A DNA stretch of 64,000 nt from positions 19,867-83,866 of the forward strand of contig CANGLU010000003.1 of the NCBI GenBank assembly GCA_947455025.1. The letters are read 5' to 3'. The first letter of the stretch is position 1, and every line of letters starts with the position of its first letter. The notes below the pieces were generated by a model. That model saw only the letters and a list, made by a program, of their open reading frames with translations, ran no database searches and was not told the origin of the DNA. Made by a program: the position numbers and the translations under genes. Source of the stretch: Hyphomicrobiales bacterium (GTDB taxonomy: Bacteria > Pseudomonadota > Alphaproteobacteria > Rhizobiales > Beijerinckiaceae). Shown here in pieces: positions 27,254 through 36,453 of this stretch.

Positions 27254-27756
27254 TGTCACGCGTACCCGCTGCTTTTGAACCCGCAGGAAAGGCACCACGC
27301 GACGGCAAAAAATTTGCCCTGCGCTTTTGGAGCAACACGCATTCGCGCGGGATGGAAATTACCTATTCCGTTGTTGAAAAAATGCTGCATCTTGCAGCAC
27401 CACTTTTCAAAGCCATCGGATATGACCGTTTAGAAAAACCCGTTGCAGCGGTTGAAGCGACCATCAAAGGTGCGCTGTTTGATTGCCGCATGTGTGGTCA
27501 ATGTATCCTCTCTTCGTCCGGTATGTCGTGCCCGATGAATTGCCCTAAAAATCTCCGTAATGGTCCATGCGGCGGCGTGCGCGCGAATGGCAATTGCGAA
27601 GTCTATGCCGAAATGCCTTGCGTGTGGGTGAAGGCATGGGAAGGCAGCAAGCCAATGGAGCATGGAAATAAAATCATGAATGTGCAGCCACCCGTGGATC
27701 ACCGGCTTAAAGGCCGGTCTTCTTGGTTAGCGGTATCGCGCGGCGCGCATGAGTGA
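27253..27756 (+). CDS. Methylenetetrahydrofolate reductase C-terminal (MetV-like) cysteine-rich protein
   Basis: 167 aa. Eight cysteines at residues 78, 81, 84, 93, 97, 106, 115 and 123 lie in CRMCGQC, SCPMNCPKN, GPCGGV, GNCEVY and MPCVW, the pattern of the MTHFR C-terminal domain that forms MetV in acetogens, where MetF and MetV make a complex. Here the gene is free-standing and its end overlaps the MetF gene by 8 bases, so tight co-translation and a MetFV-type complex are likely. It is expected to bind zinc or an Fe-S cluster; the sequence cannot say which. Confidence 0.85.
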   Translation: MSRVPAAFEPAGKAPRDGKKFALRFWSNTHSRGMEITYSVVEKMLHLAAPLFKAIGYDRLEKPVAAVEATIKGALFDCRMCGQCILSSSGMSCPMNCPKNLRNGPCGGVRANGNCEVYAEMPCVWVKAWEGSKPMEHGNKIMNVQPPVDHRLKGRSSWLAVSRGAHE

Positions 27757-28837
27757 GGATAAGATGATGGATATGTCTGCTGTACACCCGCACGATCTTG
27801 GCCCAACGCCTGCAGCGCCCTTGCCAGAATTGCCGGAGCATTCGTCGCGCGGCCGGTTAGAGCGTGTCTTGCGCCGCGGCGAATTTGCCATCACGGCTGA
27901 ACTCAACCCGCCAGACAGTGCCAATCCGGACGATGTTTATGAGCGTGTCGCGCATTTTGATGGCTGGGTTGATGGCATTAATGCGACCGATGGTTCGGGC
28001 GCCAATTGTCATATGTCGAGTGTTGCGATTTGTGCGCTTCTCACACGTGTCGGATATTCGCCCATTCTTCAAATTTCCTGCCGCGATTACAACCGTATCG
28101 CCATTCAAGGCAATGTGTTGGGCGCGGCGGCACTCGGTGTGTGCAATGTGCTAGCGCTCACGGGCGATGGCGTGCAAGGTGGCGATCATCCGGAAGCCAA
28201 ACCCGTGTTTGATCTCGACTCGACTTCGCTGCTTGCAACGATGAAAAAGATGCGGGACGACCGCGCGTTTTTATCAGGCCGCAAGATTACCGATCCACCG
28301 CGTTTGTTTTTAGGGGCGGCTGAAAATCCGTTTGCACCGCCTTATGATTGGCGTCCCTTGCGGTTGGCCAAAAAGATTGCCGCCGGTGCGCAATATTTTC
28401 AGACGCAATATTGCTATGATATTCCGCTCTTAAAATCCTTCATGCAAAAAGTGCGCGATATGGGCTTGGATAAGCAGGCCTATATTTTGGTTGGCGTTGG
28501 TCCGCTGCCATCGGCTAAGACGGCGAAATGGATGCGTTCGAATGTCGCGGGTGTGCATATTCCTGACTCGGTTATCAAGCGCCTCGAAGGCGCTGAAAAC
28601 CAAAAGACCGAGGGCATTAAGCTTTGCATCGATCTCATTCAGGAGATTCATGAGATTGCAGGCGTCGCTGGCGTGCATATTATGGCCTATCGGCAGGAAG
28701 AAAGCGTTGGGCACATCGTGAAAGAGTCGGGCATTCTCAAGGGGCGCCAGCCCTTCCGTCGGGCGTTTGCAACCTTGGCCGATAGCGAGATGCCGCCTTC
28801 CTCTGTCGCAATGGGACAAGTGGTTACGCCCGCCTGA
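27749..28837 (+). CDS. metF: Methylenetetrahydrofolate reductase (MetF-type)
   Basis: 362 aa TIM-barrel FAD protein. It has the FAITAELNPPDSANPDDVYE start of the barrel, NVLALTGDGVQGGDHPEAKP (the loop with the folate-binding Asp of the LRGD region) and QYFQTQYCYDI near residue 215. About 45 residues precede the barrel. In biosynthesis MetF reduces methylene-THF; beside a methyl-THF-forming system it would have to run as an oxidase of methyl-THF, so its electron acceptor is an open question. It overlaps the MetV-like gene. Confidence 0.9.
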   Translation: MSEDKMMDMSAVHPHDLGPTPAAPLPELPEHSSRGRLERVLRRGEFAITAELNPPDSANPDDVYERVAHFDGWVDGINATDGSGANCHMSSVAICALLTRVGYSPILQISCRDYNRIAIQGNVLGAAALGVCNVLALTGDGVQGGDHPEAKPVFDLDSTSLLATMKKMRDDRAFLSGRKITDPPRLFLGAAENPFAPPYDWRPLRLAKKIAAGAQYFQTQYCYDIPLLKSFMQKVRDMGLDKQAYILVGVGPLPSAKTAKWMRSNVAGVHIPDSVIKRLEGAENQKTEGIKLCIDLIQEIHEIAGVAGVHIMAYRQEESVGHIVKESGILKGRQPFRRAFATLADSEMPPSSVAMGQVVTPA

Positions 28838-28887
28838 CGCTATGAGACTAGTCATATTCGAAATTCAGCCTTTCTAGGGAAAACGCC

Positions 28888-29802
28888 ATGACCGATACGG
28901 TTCTTAGTTCGCATAAAAAGGAAGTCATTATCGGCTTCGAGCGCCGCTTCGTCATGATTGGCGAACGCATCAATCCAACGGGCCGCAAATTGCTGGCCGC
29001 TGAAATGGCGGCGGGCGATTATACCCGCGTGATTGCCGATGCGTTGGCGCAGGTTGAAGCGGGCGCGCAAATGCTCGACGTGAATGCCGGTATTCCTCTG
29101 GCGGATGAGCCTGCCATTCTGGCGGAAGCTATTCGGCGTGTGCAGGAAGTGGTGGATGTTCCGCTATCGATCGACAGCTCGATTGTCGCAGCGCTTGAAG
29201 CTGGCCTTTCTGTTTACAAAGGCAAGGCCTTGGTTAATTCGGTTACGGGTGAAGAGGATCGTCTTGAGACGGTTTTGCCGCTCGTTAAAAAATATGGCGC
29301 GGCCGTTGTTGCGATTTCAAACGACGAAACGGGCATTTCGGAAGATCCAGACGAGCGCTACAAAATTGCGAAAAAGATTGTTGAACGTGCGGCCGATTAT
29401 GGCATTCCGCGTTCTGATGTTGTGGTTGATCCGCTCGTGATGCCCGTTGGCGCGTTAAACGATGCGGGTGCAAAGCTGATGCATCTGCTTCGTCGCTTGC
29501 GCGAAGAGTTGAAAGTAAACACCACCTGCGGCGCATCGAACTTCTCGTTCGGCTTGCCCAACCGCCGTGGTTTGGCTGCTGCCTTCATGCCGATGGCTAT
29601 TGGCGCCGGCATGACTTCCGCCATTATGAACCCGCTCCATGCCGAAGACATTCAGGCGATCTTGGGTGCGGATGTGATGATGGGTCATGATCCGAACTGT
29701 GCGTCTTGGATTCGCAAATACCGTGAACCTGTGCCAGAAGGCCAAGAAGGTGGTGCCGCTGACCGTCGTGGTCGCGAAGGACGCCGCCGTAACCGCGAAT
29801 AG
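28888..29802 (+). CDS. Methyltetrahydrofolate:corrinoid methyltransferase (pterin-binding, MtgA/MtvA-like)
   Basis: 304 aa. A pterin-binding TIM barrel starts with MIGERINPTGRKLLAAEM near residue 25, continues with AQMLDVNAGIPLADEP and VPLSIDSSIVAALEAGL, and has TTCGASNFSFGLPNR near 212. This is the family of AcsE, MtvA and MtgA. It moves the methyl group between the corrinoid protein and THF. An arginine-rich tail (DRRGREGRRRNRE) follows the barrel. It ends with TAG and is followed after 8 bases by the activator gene. Confidence 0.9.
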   Translation: MTDTVLSSHKKEVIIGFERRFVMIGERINPTGRKLLAAEMAAGDYTRVIADALAQVEAGAQMLDVNAGIPLADEPAILAEAIRRVQEVVDVPLSIDSSIVAALEAGLSVYKGKALVNSVTGEEDRLETVLPLVKKYGAAVVAISNDETGISEDPDERYKIAKKIVERAADYGIPRSDVVVDPLVMPVGALNDAGAKLMHLLRRLREELKVNTTCGASNFSFGLPNRRGLAAAFMPMAIGAGMTSAIMNPLHAEDIQAILGADVMMGHDPNCASWIRKYREPVPEGQEGGAADRRGREGRRRNRE

Positions 29803-29810
29803 GATCATCC

Positions 29811-31820
29811 GTGACCGAGCACCACCGTATCGTCTTCACACCTTCGGGTAAGCGCGGCGATTTTGCTGACGGCACCAGCGTGCTGGAAGCGGCACGTTCG
29901 CTTGGCGTTGACGTTGACAGTGTCTGTGGCGGTCGCGGGATTTGCGGCCGTTGCCAAGTGCTGGTGGCGGAAGGTGATTTTGCCAAACATGGCATTCAAT
30001 CGATCGCTGATCATCTCACCGAATGGAATTCCGTTGAAGAGCGGTACACCTCCAAGCGGGGCGCATTGGGTGAGCATCGGCGGTTAGGCTGTCAGGCAAA
30101 GCTTTGCGGTGATGTGGTCATTGACGTGCCGCCTGAGAGCCAAGTGCATCGTCAGGTGGTTCGTAAAAAGGCCGAGACGCGGGCCATTACGCTTGAGCCG
30201 GTTGTGCGGCTTTATTTCGTCGAAGTGGCTGAGCCCGATATTGATAGTCCTTCGTCGGATTACACGCGTCTCATTGAAGCCCTCAAGAGCCAATGGAACA
30301 TCGAAGCCTCAATGCCCGATTTGGCGGTGTTGCGTGGCTTGCAAAAGACGCTTCGCAAGGGCGAATGGAAAGTCACCGTCGCCGTTCGCAAAGGCCATGA
30401 TATTGTAGCAATTTATCCGGGCCTGATTGAGACGGCCTATGGCGTTGCGGTTGACGTAGGTTCCACCACCATCGCCGCGCATCTTTCCGATCTTTATAAT
30501 GGCGAGACCTTGGCGTCTGCCGGTTTGATGAACCCGCAAATTCGCTTTGGCGAAGATCTGATGAGCCGCGTTTCCTATGTGATGATGAATCCGGGCGGCG
30601 AAGTTGAGATGACCGATGCCGTACGCGCGGCGTTGAATGATCTTGTTGGCGAAGTTGTGAAAGAAGCGGGCATTACGCGCGAGGGAATTGTCGAGATGAC
30701 GGTGGTCGGTAATCCGATCATGCATCATCTGTTTCTAGGCCTTGATCCAACCGAGCTTGGCGGCGCGCCTTTTGCGTTGACGCTCGATAAGGGCCAAGAC
30801 GTGAAAGCGCGGGAAGTGGGCCTGTCGATTGCGCCCGGTGCGTTTGTTTATCTGCTGCCTTGTATTGCCGGACATGTGGGTGCGGATACGGCTGGCGTGG
30901 TGTTGTCCGAGGCGCCACATTTGAATGATGATGTCACGCTGGTCGTTGATGTCGGCACCAATGCGGAAATCGTCCTTGGTAATAAAAAGCGTTTGTTGGC
31001 GTGCTCATCGCCAACAGGCCCAGCATTTGAAGGCGCACAGCTTTCTTCCGGCCAACGCGCGGCACCTGGTGCGATTGAGCGCGTGCGGATTGATCACGAA
31101 ACGTTAGAGCCCAAATTCAAAATCATTGGTTCTGATCTTTGGTCCAATGAAGAAGGCTTCTGGGAAGAGGCGGCAAAGACAGGCGTTAATGGCATTTGCG
31201 GTTCTGGTATTATTGAAGCCATTGCGGAGATGTATCTTGCAGGCGTTATTACGCAAGACGGCGTGATTGATGGCGATTTGCAGGCGCGCACGCCACGCAT
31301 CGTCAATGAAGGCCGTACCTTTACCTATGTGTTAAACGATGGTGAGCCGCGGATTACGATCACGCAGGCCGATGTGCGGGCTATCCAACTCGGCAAGGCT
31401 GCGCTTTATGCGGGCGTGAAATTATTGCTCGATCATTATGGTGTTGATCATGTCGATCGCATCACGCTGGCCGGAGCCTTTGGCAGTCATATCGATGTCA
31501 AATATGCGATGGTGCTTGGCCTCATTCCGGATTGCGATTTAAGTAAAGTGGGCTCGGCTGGTAATGCGGCAGGAACGGGCGCGCGCATTGCGTTGTTGAA
31601 CGAAACGGCACGCGGTGAAATCGAGAATGTTGTCGGCAAGATCGAAAAGATCGAAACGGCGATGGAGCCTAAATTCCAAGCGCATTTCGTGAGTGCGATG
31701 GCTATTCCAAACAAAGTCGACGTCTTTAGCAATTTGGCAAAAGTGGTGACATTACCGCCACCAAAAGTGCATACTGAGCCTGCCGAAGGCGAAGGCGGAC
31801 GGCGTAGGCGGCGTGGATGA
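29811..31820 (+). CDS. Reductive activator of corrinoid proteins (2Fe-2S ferredoxin + ASKHA, RACo/DUF4445 type)
   Basis: 669 aa, GTG start at 29811, six bases after AGGA. The N-terminal ferredoxin domain has Cys39, Cys45, Cys48 (VCGGRGICGRCQV) and Cys94 (LGCQAKL), matching a plant-type 2Fe-2S site. The rest is the ASKHA/actin-like ATPase: VDVGSTTIAAHLSDL, VVDVGTNAEIVLG, GNPIMHHLFLGLDPTELGG. The protein uses ATP to reduce inactive Co(II) corrinoid to Co(I). The tail is arginine-rich (EGGRRRRRG), like that of the preceding methyltransferase. Its stop overlaps the sdaA start by 4 bases. Confidence 0.93.
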   Translation: MTEHHRIVFTPSGKRGDFADGTSVLEAARSLGVDVDSVCGGRGICGRCQVLVAEGDFAKHGIQSIADHLTEWNSVEERYTSKRGALGEHRRLGCQAKLCGDVVIDVPPESQVHRQVVRKKAETRAITLEPVVRLYFVEVAEPDIDSPSSDYTRLIEALKSQWNIEASMPDLAVLRGLQKTLRKGEWKVTVAVRKGHDIVAIYPGLIETAYGVAVDVGSTTIAAHLSDLYNGETLASAGLMNPQIRFGEDLMSRVSYVMMNPGGEVEMTDAVRAALNDLVGEVVKEAGITREGIVEMTVVGNPIMHHLFLGLDPTELGGAPFALTLDKGQDVKAREVGLSIAPGAFVYLLPCIAGHVGADTAGVVLSEAPHLNDDVTLVVDVGTNAEIVLGNKKRLLACSSPTGPAFEGAQLSSGQRAAPGAIERVRIDHETLEPKFKIIGSDLWSNEEGFWEEAAKTGVNGICGSGIIEAIAEMYLAGVITQDGVIDGDLQARTPRIVNEGRTFTYVLNDGEPRITITQADVRAIQLGKAALYAGVKLLLDHYGVDHVDRITLAGAFGSHIDVKYAMVLGLIPDCDLSKVGSAGNAAGTGARIALLNETARGEIENVVGKIEKIETAMEPKFQAHFVSAMAIPNKVDVFSNLAKVVTLPPPKVHTEPAEGEGGRRRRRG

Positions 31821-33187
31821 TCAGCGTCTTTGACCTTTTCAAAATCGGGATCGGGCCTTCGAGCTCGCATACCGTTGGTCCTATGGTTGCTGCCCATCGG
31901 TTTGTTGCTCTGCTGAATGAAACAGTTGGACTTGGGCGCGTTGGTCGCATCAAGACCGAGCTGTTTGGATCCTTGGCTTGGACGGCGAAGGGACATGGCA
32001 CCGAGACGGCGATTCTCTTGGGCCTTTCGGGCTTTTTGCCTGCCGAAGTTGATCCCGATTTGGTTGAAGACATGATCACCGCGATCACACGGAATGGTTC
32101 GCTTGAACTTGGTGGGGTTCGCGCGATACCGTTTACGCTCGACGACGATTTGATCCCCAATAAAAAAGAGCTGATGAAGCGGCATTCCAACGCCATGCGG
32201 TTTCAGGCGTTTAGCGCCGAAGGTGGGCTACTCACGGAAAAGGCCTATTACTCCATCGGCGGTGGCTTTGTTGTGACCGATGAGGAGGAAGCCGCTGGCG
32301 GTGCAGGCGGGCCTGATTTGCCGTATAAATTCACCAATGCGGTGGAGCTGTTGGCGCTTTGCAACCGCACGGGAAAAAGTTTTGCTCAGTTGCAGCGTGA
32401 CAATGAGCGCGCAACGAAAAGTGATACCGAGATTGATGCGACGCTCGATAAAATCCGCGAGGTGATGTTTGCGTGTATCGATCGCGGCTGTCGGCAAGAA
32501 GGTATTTTGCCGGGTGGCTTAAAAGTGAAGCGGCGCGCCAAATCGATCCATGCGCAGCTTGAAGCGGGCAAGAGCGCTAATCGCCGTCCAGCCCATGAAA
32601 TTATGGATTGGGTGAGCCTTTATGCCATCGCGGTGAATGAAGAGAATGCCGCGGGTGGCCGCGTTGTAACGGCACCTACCAATGGGGCCGCAGGCATTAT
32701 TCCGGCGGTGTTGCGCTATGCGAAAGATTTTTGTCCCGAATATTCGTTGGAAGCCAGCCGTGATTATTTGCTGACGGCTGCGGCCGTTGGCTCGCTGATC
32801 AAACAGAACGCATCCATCTCGGGTGCCGAAGTTGGCTGTCAGGGAGAAGTAGGCTCCGCATCCGCGATGGCCGCAGGCGGGCTGTGTGCGTTGCTCGGCG
32901 GCACGCCGGAGCAGGTTGAGAACGCAGCCGAGATTGCGCTTGAGCATCATCTCGGCATGACGTGTGATCCGATTGGCGGCCTCGTACAAATTCCATGCAT
33001 TGAGCGCAACGCCTTTGGGGCGAACAAGGCGATTGTGGCGGCGTCCTTATCCCTGCGCGGCGATGGTACGCATCGCGTATCGCTCGATGAAGTGATTGAA
33101 ACCATGCGCCAGACGGGTATCGATATGCTCGTGAAATATAAAGAAACGGCGCAAGGTGGGTTAGCCGTTAACGTTGCTGATTGTTGA
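31817..33187 (+). CDS. sdaA: L-serine ammonia-lyase (iron-sulfur dependent, single chain)
   Basis: 456 aa. The N-terminal beta domain begins with [20 protein letters not shown], diagnostic of SdaA, and the C-terminal alpha domain has [21 protein letters not shown] and [20 protein letters not shown]; the three Cys there are the 4Fe-4S ligands. It converts L-serine to pyruvate and ammonia. Translational overlap with the corrinoid activator ties it to the demethylation operon: methylene-THF plus glycine gives serine (GlyA, not in this window), and SdaA would deliver pyruvate. Its stop is adjacent to the convergent regulator gene. Confidence 0.93.
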   Translation: MISVFDLFKIGIGPSSSHTVGPMVAAHRFVALLNETVGLGRVGRIKTELFGSLAWTAKGHGTETAILLGLSGFLPAEVDPDLVEDMITAITRNGSLELGGVRAIPFTLDDDLIPNKKELMKRHSNAMRFQAFSAEGGLLTEKAYYSIGGGFVVTDEEEAAGGAGGPDLPYKFTNAVELLALCNRTGKSFAQLQRDNERATKSDTEIDATLDKIREVMFACIDRGCRQEGILPGGLKVKRRAKSIHAQLEAGKSANRRPAHEIMDWVSLYAIAVNEENAAGGRVVTAPTNGAAGIIPAVLRYAKDFCPEYSLEASRDYLLTAAAVGSLIKQNASISGAEVGCQGEVGSASAMAAGGLCALLGGTPEQVENAAEIALEHHLGMTCDPIGGLVQIPCIERNAFGANKAIVAASLSLRGDGTHRVSLDEVIETMRQTGIDMLVKYKETAQGGLAVNVADC

Positions 33188-34618
33188 TTACCCATCGAAA
33201 TTAAATGGCGATATCCCTCTCACACTCTCATCAACGCGTAACTTTCGCGTCATCGGTGGCGCTGCGCGTTGGGCACAATTGTCCCTCTCGCACAGTCTGC
33301 AATTGACGCCGATGGGTGTCGCGGGTCCATTTTTTAAATCGAATTTGCGGGCATAAATTATGCGATTTGCATATTTTATTTCACACCCTAAACCGATGGC
33401 AAATTGTCCTTCCGCACCGCCATAGGCCGATGCGGCGCGGCGCACGGTTCGCGCGACCGAAAACCATTTTCCACCATCGGGGAGTTCGACAATTTCGGTC
33501 ATGAATGCGCCGGGACTTGAGAAGGTTTCGTGCAGGTTCCAGAGCGGGCATGTGCCGCCGAACCGCGAAAACGGAAAATTGCCTGCCGCAAAGCGCTTCG
33601 AGACATTGCCTGCCGTATCGATGCGAATGAGAAAGAAAGGCACACCACGCGCGTTTTGTCGGTTAAGCGTGGTGAGCCGATGGGCTACTTGCTCGAAGCT
33701 TGCTTGAAAGCGTGCGCCTAAGACATCGATATCGTAATTTAACGCTTCAGCGGCATCGAGAAAACGCTGATAGGGCATCATCACAGCGGCAGCCGCATAA
33801 TTGGCGAGGCTTACTCTTAAGAGCGATTTCGCTGGCCCCGTTTCAGGTTCTAAACGATTGGCGATGGCATCGATGGTGTCGCGCCATTCAATCAAGGCGA
33901 GTTGGAAGGCTGCTTGAAAACTGCGGCCCGACGCATCGACCAATTCTGAAATCATCAGCCGGCGTCGATGGTGATCAAAACGCCTGAGCGATGCGGGCAT
34001 GACATCGACAGGTAGGATTTGAACGCGAATGCCGTGCGTGTCTTTCAACCGCGCGGTCAGCGCCGATAATAGATCGCTGCCCGATTTGGATAGCTCTTCC
34101 GCTAGGGCTTCAGCCCGTGTTTCCAATTCAGGAAAATGATTGGCCGCCGATTGAATAAGATCCCGCACGCGATCAACCGGATTATTGGCCGACGGCCCCT
34201 CGCCACGGTCGCCATCAAGCGGTTCCTGTAGGCCTGCGCCACCTTCTTTTAAATCACGATAGGCGGCATAAAGCCGTTGAACCGCTTCGGCGATTGAAGG
34301 CGCAAGGCTGGTTAATTCACGCAACTCGTCTTTGGCGACCGGTTGGCTACGAAACAGGGGGTCCGTGAACACCTCATCGAGTTCGCCTTGAAGACGCGCC
34401 TCTTCTTCGCGTGCAAAAGAGCGTGGGTCGACATTGAAAGCTTCCGCCATGCGAATCAGCACTTGGGCCGTCACGGGGCGCTGGTTGCGCTCCATGAGGT
34501 TGAGATAGCTTGCCGAAATGCCAAGCTCGCCGGCCATGCCGGATTGAGAGAGGCCCAATTCACGACGAAGCCTGCGCACCCGCGCGCCCGCTAAAATTTT
34601 GCGTCCAGCTTCTGTCAT
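33188..34618 (-). CDS. XRE-type short-chain fatty acyl-CoA regulator (RamB/ScfR family)
   Basis: 476 aa. The N-terminal helix-turn-helix is clear: RRELGLSQSGMAGELGISAS then YLNLMERNQRPVT. A long helical middle region follows, with an IrrE/peptidase-like segment, and a C-terminal ScfR domain with cysteines in GGTCPLWNLHETF, CEIKYANRIIY and CRLCERDNC. The family includes RamB, which controls isocitrate lyase and related acetate genes in actinobacteria; here the gene is divergent from an isocitrate lyase gene. It probably binds the palindrome between them. Confidence 0.85.
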   Translation of the reverse strand: MTEAGRKILAGARVRRLRRELGLSQSGMAGELGISASYLNLMERNQRPVTAQVLIRMAEAFNVDPRSFAREEEARLQGELDEVFTDPLFRSQPVAKDELRELTSLAPSIAEAVQRLYAAYRDLKEGGAGLQEPLDGDRGEGPSANNPVDRVRDLIQSAANHFPELETRAEALAEELSKSGSDLLSALTARLKDTHGIRVQILPVDVMPASLRRFDHHRRRLMISELVDASGRSFQAAFQLALIEWRDTIDAIANRLEPETGPAKSLLRVSLANYAAAAVMMPYQRFLDAAEALNYDIDVLGARFQASFEQVAHRLTTLNRQNARGVPFFLIRIDTAGNVSKRFAAGNFPFSRFGGTCPLWNLHETFSSPGAFMTEIVELPDGGKWFSVARTVRRAASAYGGAEGQFAIGLGCEIKYANRIIYARKFDLKNGPATPIGVNCRLCERDNCAQRAAPPMTRKLRVDESVRGISPFNFDG

Positions 34619-34664
34619 GCGAACCTCAAAGGATTAAGTGATACAAAAATTTACAATATAACAG

Positions 34665-34680
34665 ATTTACAATTGTAAAT
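34665..34680. promoter_or_regulatory. 16-bp palindrome, candidate operator of the RamB-like regulator
   Basis: ATTTACAATTGTAAAT is a perfect palindrome in the 223-base gap between the regulator and isocitrate lyase starts. A further half-site ATTTACAAT lies at 34649-34657, giving direct repeats 16 bases apart. This suits autoregulation plus control of the lyase gene. Confidence 0.55.
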
Positions 34681-34841
34681 AATAAACGGCCTGACCTTTG
34701 GCGTCAATTGTCCGTCTGGTGCAGTGCACCATTCATGATTTAATGTGTTTTCAAGGCTGAATGAGACATTGCCTTTCGATGTGTTCTTTGAGCCGCCTTT
34801 GTAAAGACCTGTCAAATATGACAAGAAAATTGGAGACCGCG

Positions 34842-36137
34842 ATGACAAAGACACAGTTTAACGACCTCGTGCCGAATGCGCCAAAGGGCCGCTTCGACGG
34901 TATCAACCGTCCCTATTCGCCGGAAGAAGTCGTTCGTCTGCGCGGTTCCTTCCCGATCGCGCAAACCCTTGCCGAGCGCGGGGCCAACAAGCTCTGGGAA
35001 TTGTTGAAGAGCGAGGACTATATCAATGCGCTCGGTGCTGTGACCGGCAATCAGGCGATGCAAATGGCGCGCGCTGGCTTGAAGGCCATCTATCTGTCCG
35101 GTTGGCAGGTGGCGGCTGACGCCAACACGGCGGGCGCGATGTATCCGGATCAGTCGCTTTATCCTGCGAATGCAGGGCCTGAACTCTGCCGCCGCATCAA
35201 CCGCACCTTGAAGCGCGCCGATGAGATCGAGCATTCGGAAGGGGGCGCCAAGCGGGATTGGTTCGTGCCGATTGTGGCCGATGCCGAGGCTGGCTTTGGC
35301 GGCCCGCTGAACTCCTACGAGATCATGAAGGCCTATATCGAGGCGGGTGCCGCTGGTGTGCATTTTGAGGATTAGCTGGCTTCGGAAAAGAAGTGCGGTC
35401 ATCTCGGCGGCAAGGTTTTGATCCCCACGGCGGCCCATGAGCGCAACCTTGTGGCGGCGCGTCTCGCCGCCGATGTGATGGGCGTTCCCACGATTACGGT
35501 AGCGCGTACCGATGCCGAATCGGCCCGGTTGATTACATCCGATGTGGACGAGCGGGATCGTCCGTTTATCGAGGAAAACAGCCGCACGCCGGAAGGGTTC
35601 TATCGGCTGAAGGAGGGCACGGGCCTCGACCATTGTATTTCGCGCGGGCTGGCCTTTGCCGAGATCGCCGATTTGATCTGGTGGGAAACGTCTCATCCCG
35701 ATTTGGCGGATGCGAAGAAATTCGCCGAAGCGCTACAGAAAAAGCATCCGGGCAAGATGATGGCTTATAATTGCTCGCCAAGCTTCAACTGGAAAGCCAA
35801 GCTGGACGAAGCCACGATTGCCAAGTTCCAGCGTGAATTAGGCGCGATGGGTTATAAGTTCCAATTCGTGACGCTTGCCGGCTTCCATGCCCTCAACCAC
35901 GGCATGTTCGAATTGGCGCTCGGCTATAAGGATCGCGGTATGGCGGCCTATTCCGAATTGCAGCAGGCGGAATTTGCCTCCGAAGCCGCCGGATACACAG
36001 CCACCCGCCACCAGCGCGAAGTCGGCACCGGCTATTTCGATAGGGTCGCGACCACGATTTCGTCCGGTAAATCATCAACCACCGCGATGGGTGAATCGAC
36101 CGAAAGTGCCCAATTCCACGCTATTGCCGCCGAGTGA
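34842..36137 (+). pseudogene. aceA: Isocitrate lyase gene interrupted by one in-frame amber codon
   Basis: Read through, the frame encodes 431 aa, normal for an alphaproteobacterial isocitrate lyase, starting at the ATG at 34842 (GGAG six bases upstream). A TAG at 35373-35375 replaces the codon for the Gln in [14 protein letters not shown], at residue 178. The catalytic loop KKCGHLGG (Cys185) follows at once, so a 177-aa product would be inactive. Both sides of the stop are otherwise intact and in one frame, including [19 protein letters not shown] to TAG is a single transition. The options are a recent nonsense mutation, a sequencing error or readthrough. Confidence 0.85.
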
Positions 36138-36193
36138 ACCAAGCCGGTGACTGAGGAAACGCCCATATCATACAGAGCCCCAAGGAGGCCAAA

Positions 36194-36430
36194 ATGACCA
36201 GAACCCGCGTGAAAGAACGGACCGAAGAACTTACAACCGAGATGGACGAGCAGCAAAAAAGCGCGATCCGAATCCTCGCAAACGACCTTCATCGGCTCAA
36301 CCAAGCCGTTATGAAGGCCGTTGAGACCGGATTGTCCGTCGAATTGCAGCGGACGGCACGTCATCATACGGATGGCGGCTATTGGGGTGACCTGCTGATG
36401 CCCATTATTGTGAAGCAGAAGCAGGCTTAA
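36194..36430 (+). CDS. Small hypothetical protein downstream of isocitrate lyase
   Basis: 78 aa, preceded by AAGGAGG nine bases upstream, a strong ribosome binding site. It is charged and helical in the first two thirds (ERTEELTTEMDEQQKSAIRI, LANDLHRLNQAVMKAVETG), ending ARHHTDGGYWGDLLMPIIVK. No known domain is recognised. A clear terminator follows, so it is the last gene of the transcript and may be co-transcribed with the lyase gene 56 bases upstream. Confidence 0.7.
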   Translation: MTRTRVKERTEELTTEMDEQQKSAIRILANDLHRLNQAVMKAVETGLSVELQRTARHHTDGGYWGDLLMPIIVKQKQA

Positions 36431-36453
36431 GCTCCGAGCCGAAGGTCCAGCGT

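Noticed and set aside
35373..35375. Pyrrolysine or reassigned amber codon in isocitrate lyase
   Set aside because: TAG ends at least four other genes in the window, the aligned residue in relatives is Gln, and no pyl genes are seen; a nonsense mutation or error is simpler, though readthrough cannot be excluded.
34812..35696. 294-aa minus-strand frame across the isocitrate lyase stop codon
   Set aside because: Considered as an explanation for the amber codon, but the plus-strand lyase sequence is conserved on both sides while the minus frame has no coding character.
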